Source: Sambucus nigra
Taxonomy: Eukaryota; Streptophyta; Magnoliopsida; Dipsacales; Adoxaceae
Assembly: GCA_949130495.1 (NCBI GenBank)
Contig: OX422211.1
Coordinates: forward strand, 533,978,017-534,042,016
Length of the DNA: 64,000 nt
Direction: 5' to 3'
The position numbers and the translations under genes are program-made. Of the stretch, positions 60,181 through 64,000 are shown piece by piece. Position 1 is the stretch's first letter. The number at the start of each line of letters is the position of its first letter. A model generated the notes under the pieces. It made no database searches and was not told the DNA's origin. It saw only the letters and a list, made by a program, of their open reading frames with translations.

Positions 60181-60398
60181 ACAAATCTGAAAGAAGAAAA
60201 AAACACGATTAGATCGAGAAAACTGGAAAAAAATATAAATCTTGAGTTTTATAATAACAGTAACTCACGTAAATGGGAAAACGTACTGATCGAGGAATGT
60301 CTAAGTTGAAAGAGGAAGCAATAGTTATATTTCAATCAAATTTAACTGAAAATACTATAAAACAGAAAATATGACAAGAGAGTACCGTACATAAAGAA

Positions 60399-60602
60399 TC
60401 AATGCCCAACTATCAACATCTTGAACATCAATGCAACTATACTACTGGCCACTTCTCTTGCCTCTGGTAGTCTATCATTTAACAGATCTACAACATTCTC
60501 TGTCAACGCCTTGTACATCAATGTCACCATACTACGAGCCACTTCTCTTACCTTTGGTAGTCTATCATTTAACATAATATAGAGTATGAATTTGGTTTTC
60601 AA
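60399..60602 (-). pseudogene. Captured HEAT/ARM-like gene fragment with 90-bp tandem duplication
   Basis: Open frame of 67 codons. LNDRLPKVREVARSMVTLMY is followed exactly 30 codons later by LNDRLPEAREVASSIVALMF. The DNA unit is 90 bp (60421-60510 and 60511-60583) and a partial third copy (GTAGTCTATCATTTAACA) occurs at 60738. The LPEARE-A-S-V pattern resembles HEAT/ARM repeats of plant TOG-domain-like proteins, from memory. Family assignment is uncertain. Confidence 0.5.
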
Positions 60603-60764
60603 TAGAAAGAAACTAATACTGATTAAAATACATCAGTTAATCATGTTGTCACACCAAAAATGACTCGAAGTTCACAATAGTTTGTGTGGTTGCTATTGTT
60701 ATATAAGTGTCACACATTGATGGCTATATAACTGAGTAGTCTATCATTTAACAGAGTAGAGGGT

Positions 60765-63700
60765 TGTAACAACCCTCGATTTTTGGAGACTGAGAAATAA
60801 AATTTTGGGCAAAATAAAATTTAATTAATTGGAGAATTTCAAAATTTGGGAACTTAGGCCCAAAAATAAAGGACATTTTAAAGTATTCCGGATGATGATT
60901 TTGAGGGTACCATCAATCTTGGAAGGGTCGAGATAGTCAAAATGACTATCATTGGGTTTTATTTCAGCTCCGGAATGTTTTTAAGTATGTTTGGCTCGAA
61001 TTGGACTAAACGAGTCATTTAAATTGTGTATTAACATTTAAAATTGGGTTTATGTTTTAAAGGATTTGGAGGCTTACGGATGAAGCCATTTATCATTTGA
61101 GAGAAAGAGAGAAAAATCCCTAGAGGGAGAAAGAAGAGAGAAAGAAGAAGAAAAGAAGAGAGAGAGGAAGAAATCTTGGAGATTCCGGCCCAAAACCGCG
61201 ACGTCGAGGACGATCCAGCCTCTAAAAATCTGAGGCAAGTGTTTAATCTTGCTAAATAGTTATTTGTGTATTTCATTTAATAATTTGTGGGTTAAAGAAA
61301 TGGATTTTGGGTATAAATATCAAAACCTAGATTTTTGGGTTTAAATCTTGAAATCAATGTTTAGATATGGTTTGATGGCATATAAATGGTTCGGATGAGA
61401 TGTAGGATGGGTTTTCTTGTTACAAATATTATTGGGTTAAATATTTTGGGGCTTGAGGATGATATATGGGTGTTTGAGGGTTGTGGGTTTGCTGAAATTT
61501 GAAAATCGGCCAAGGCAGCTGGTATGGCCGGTCGACCGCTGTCTGGGGACCGGTCGACCGCGCCTTAAGGGAAAAGCCTACTGCATTTCTTCGTAGGTAA
61601 AATTTGGACCCACGATCGATCGGGGGTCTGAGACCGATTGAACGGTCCCCTGTTTTTAGCCCTATAATGGGAAATCCTTTTCCCCTTTTTCTTTTGGAGT
61701 TTATTCTTAGGGGCTTCCTTAATGGGCTGTTTTAGGGGGTTTTTCTAGGATGACCTCTAGCCCTTTTTGGTTGGGTTTATTAATTTGAGGCTTCTCTTAT
61801 GAAGTAAGGGATATTTTGGAGACTTATAGGGGGTCTCTCACTTAGTATATGATAGTGGGGACTTCTTGGAATAATTGGAGAAGAATATATCCATGTATGT
61901 GGTGAAATTTCTAGGCCAACATTTATGTCAAATCCTTATAAGGATAGGATAGTATTAAGATACAATTTGGGGTCAAATGGAAGAGAGCGATTGCCTACCC
62001 TTAGAAATGATAAATTTTAATAAATAAATCCTAGAGATATTAGACTAGGGGATTCACAAAAGTGATTGAACCGTAGTCGGAATCGAGAGACACAGGATCA
62101 TATTTTCAACTAGAGTAGAATGTGAAAATGTAGTTGGAGTAGTTGTTGTTTATCAGTGTGTGATTTACAACGGGTATTTTCCCTAAGAAATGGGATTTAT
62201 CTGATGACAATAAGACTGAGTTTGAGGTTTATAGACTATTAGTTATGTGTATACCGATAGTCAAAATTATTACTGGAGTCTTTAATGTGCTCTCGGATAT
62301 AGATGGTATGTGTAGTGATGGTTTCCTACACAAAATTTTGGGTGATAACCCAAATGTTGAATATATATGTATAGATATATACATATGATTTTGGGAGACT
62401 GTCCATCATAGGAAAAATGATTGAATATGTTTCAAGTGAAGGATTGTATTCACATATCGAGGTAAATTAAATGAGTTTGTGGTGACGGCTTGTATATTGA
62501 GGATTATGTATACTTATAGTCGGGTTTATATATCTATACATATGAACGAGAATTAGTTTGTATATATAATGATATAGCGATGTGTGAATATATGTACGTA
62601 TATCTATATATAAATATGAACATATGGATATATTTATGATGTGGACATACATGGTATGGATATTTAAACCGTATATGATGGTTTACTATTTGGTCATATG
62701 ATGGGATCATATGGATGTATGTATATTGCGCATGTGAGCGATATATATACTTATGTGGTTAAGCATAACCCGCTCATGCTATCATTGGGAAGTTTCCGCA
62801 CAGAGGGTGAGCATCCTAGCATATAGAGCATGGTGTGGATATTCCCCAGGTTATAGTCATCCCGTGTGTTATTATACGATAGATATATATTTTGGGATGA
62901 GACGTGGTGGGTATGTTTCATCTCATTGCCAGTTGGAGCTATGACCGCTTCCCGGGACGTCGTTAGTGTGAGTTATCACGAGGTGGGTGTCGTTGACCCC
63001 CACCAGGTGGTCCCCAATTTTCTACGTGAGGTGGGCACTGGGAAGATGATAGCATTGATGCAGTTTTATCGACGATATATATATAGTTGGGTGGATTATG
63101 TGCATGTCCATTGTACATCAGATATGATATGTACACTTGGTCATGGGTATGGATGATTGGTATATGTATATATATGCTGAGAATAAAATGCCTATATATA
63201 TATATATATATTTATATATCCTATAGATGAAAGGATATGGAATCTTTGTGGAGTACATCTTGGATGATTATGGTGTACTAGATTGATGGGGGGTTGATGT
63301 ATCGCATTTAAGGAATATTTCGGTTACATCATCCCAAGGATATTATTGGAGTTTTTAGTTGTTTTCATATTGTAGTCTAAAATTTAGTAGTAGTAGTATA
63401 ATATGGTATGTATGGCATTATGGATCTCTAGGATCGACATTGTCAAGGAGTAGTGTAACGGGGTGGTTACTTGTTTGGATTTCGCTTTGCGAGACACCCC
63501 ACGCACGAAACGTAGTACATTGTTGGGATTAGAGAGAAGTTCTGTCGATATTTATGTGTGGCATAATGGATCTCCAGGATCGACGTTGATAAGGAGTAGT
63601 GTAATGGGGTGGTTCCTTGTTTGGATTTCGCTTTGCGAGACACCCCACGCACGAAACGCAGCGCAGCGTTGAAATTGGAGGGAAGTTTTTTCAATAATAA

Positions 63701-64000
63701 TTTTGCATGCTTATTAATTAGAAATTAAATCATATGTTTCAACCCAAATGCATATGGGTAACTTATTAAGAACTACAACTGATTAAATTATAAATCGGAA
63801 TCCACTAAGCCTATTAAGGCATAATTGTTTGTAAACGTGATCAAGTAGGATTAGCAAAGGGGGTGGATTCTTGGGTTATGATAGGAAGGTAGATCTCGTG
63901 GGTATAGGCTAGGCCTATGATAAGTTAGGTTGTCCTTATAAATGGGGGTAATTTAACTAAAAGTTGAGGACACGAATAGGTGCACGCCATTAGATGAGAG
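60765..64000 (+). repeat. Element H LTR, runs off the window
   Basis: Starts TGTAACAACCCTCGATTTTTGG. Contains the 15-mer at 60929-60943, a purine-rich tract (about 61100-61175), the GCAAG/CTTGC hairpin at 61235-61252, CGGTCGACCG twice (61529-61538, 61551-61560), a TA-rich zone (about 62340-62760, 63150-63215) and a 146-bp tandem duplication. No coding frame is convincing. Its right end is outside, so whether it is a 5', 3' or solo LTR is unknown. Confidence 0.6.
63410..63700 (+). repeat. 146-bp tandem duplication
   Basis: TGGATCTC at 63421 and TGGATCTCC at 63567 start matching stretches. Both hold TTTGGATTTCGCTTTGCGAG and the CACCCCACGCACGAAACG run. Copies differ at a few positions. Confidence 0.88.

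Larger units (their letters stand above)
58765..60760 (-). mobile_element. Non-autonomous Helitron carrying gene fragments
   Basis: On minus, the 3' end is CTAG (58765-58768) followed by T of the TA array. It is preceded by 8 bases and a perfect 6-bp hairpin CGTGCC/GGCACG (58777-58792), the diagnostic Helitron ending. A plausible 5' end, TCTACTCTGTTAAATGATAG, starts at 60760, but the preceding base is C rather than the expected A, so that edge is tentative. No Rep or helicase is seen. Two host-gene fragments lie inside. Confidence 0.68.

Noticed and set aside
62340..63215. Several 60-96 codon frames in element H
   Set aside because: Composition is dominated by TA-rich simple sequence, the frames overlap each other, and no family pattern is visible.

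Overview
The window looks like plant nuclear DNA, most likely from a gene-poor, heterochromatic part of a flowering-plant chromosome. It is AT-rich and I see no intact host gene. Almost everything is LTR retrotransposon, with initiator-Met-type primer-binding sites, Ty3/gypsy chromovirus polyproteins with chromodomain tails, Tat-lineage elements with a second RNase H and antisense genes, and one Helitron carrying host-gene scraps. I cannot name the species. For reference I label the elements A to H.

Layout. Element A (minus strand, 1-10366) has ~2.99 kb LTRs, a textbook primer-binding site and no recognisable protein, so it is LARD-like. It sits in the 5' part of element B (plus, 10367-16920), a decayed chromovirus with gag, pol, chromodomain and a 3' LTR. 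B in turn appears to sit in the gag of element C (plus), a Tekay-like chromovirus whose remains lie at 16921-17863, 25402-27806 and 46632-47478, followed by its 3' LTR. C is split again by element D (plus, 17864-25401; near-matching target duplication GTATA/GTAGA), a Tat-related element that kept only a gag fragment and an antisense gene, and by element E (minus, 27807-46631; perfect target duplication AGAGT), a gag-only element. E is itself split by element F (plus, 31145-43502; perfect target duplication CTTGG), a 12.36 kb Tat-lineage element and the youngest and best preserved of all: two 599-bp LTRs differing at 13 positions by my count.

Element F is the centrepiece. Its gag-pol is one 1,940-codon frame (31897-37716) broken only by eight premature stops, with no frameshift seen. 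It encodes gag, protease, RT, RNase H, a second RNase H and integrase. Downstream lies a field of palindromic tandem repeats that also occurs inside the pol frame, then two antisense genes. One of these has two clear GT-AG introns. Element D carries a relative of this antisense gene although it has lost all of pol.

Right part. From 47479 to the end the window holds the C 3' LTR, an unassigned non-coding stretch, two related LTR copies (element G, 50869 and 55984), a truncated minus-strand LTR (52737-53811), a possible SINE, a minus-strand Tat protease remnant (~55500-55890), a TA microsatellite, a Helitron (58765-~60760, minus) with fragments of a leucine-rich receptor-like protein gene and a HEAT/ARM-like gene, and the LTR of element H (60765 to beyond the window). 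Several LTR families that are otherwise hard to align share small modules in the same order: a 15-mer, a GCAAG/CTTGC hairpin, then a cluster of family-specific palindromes.
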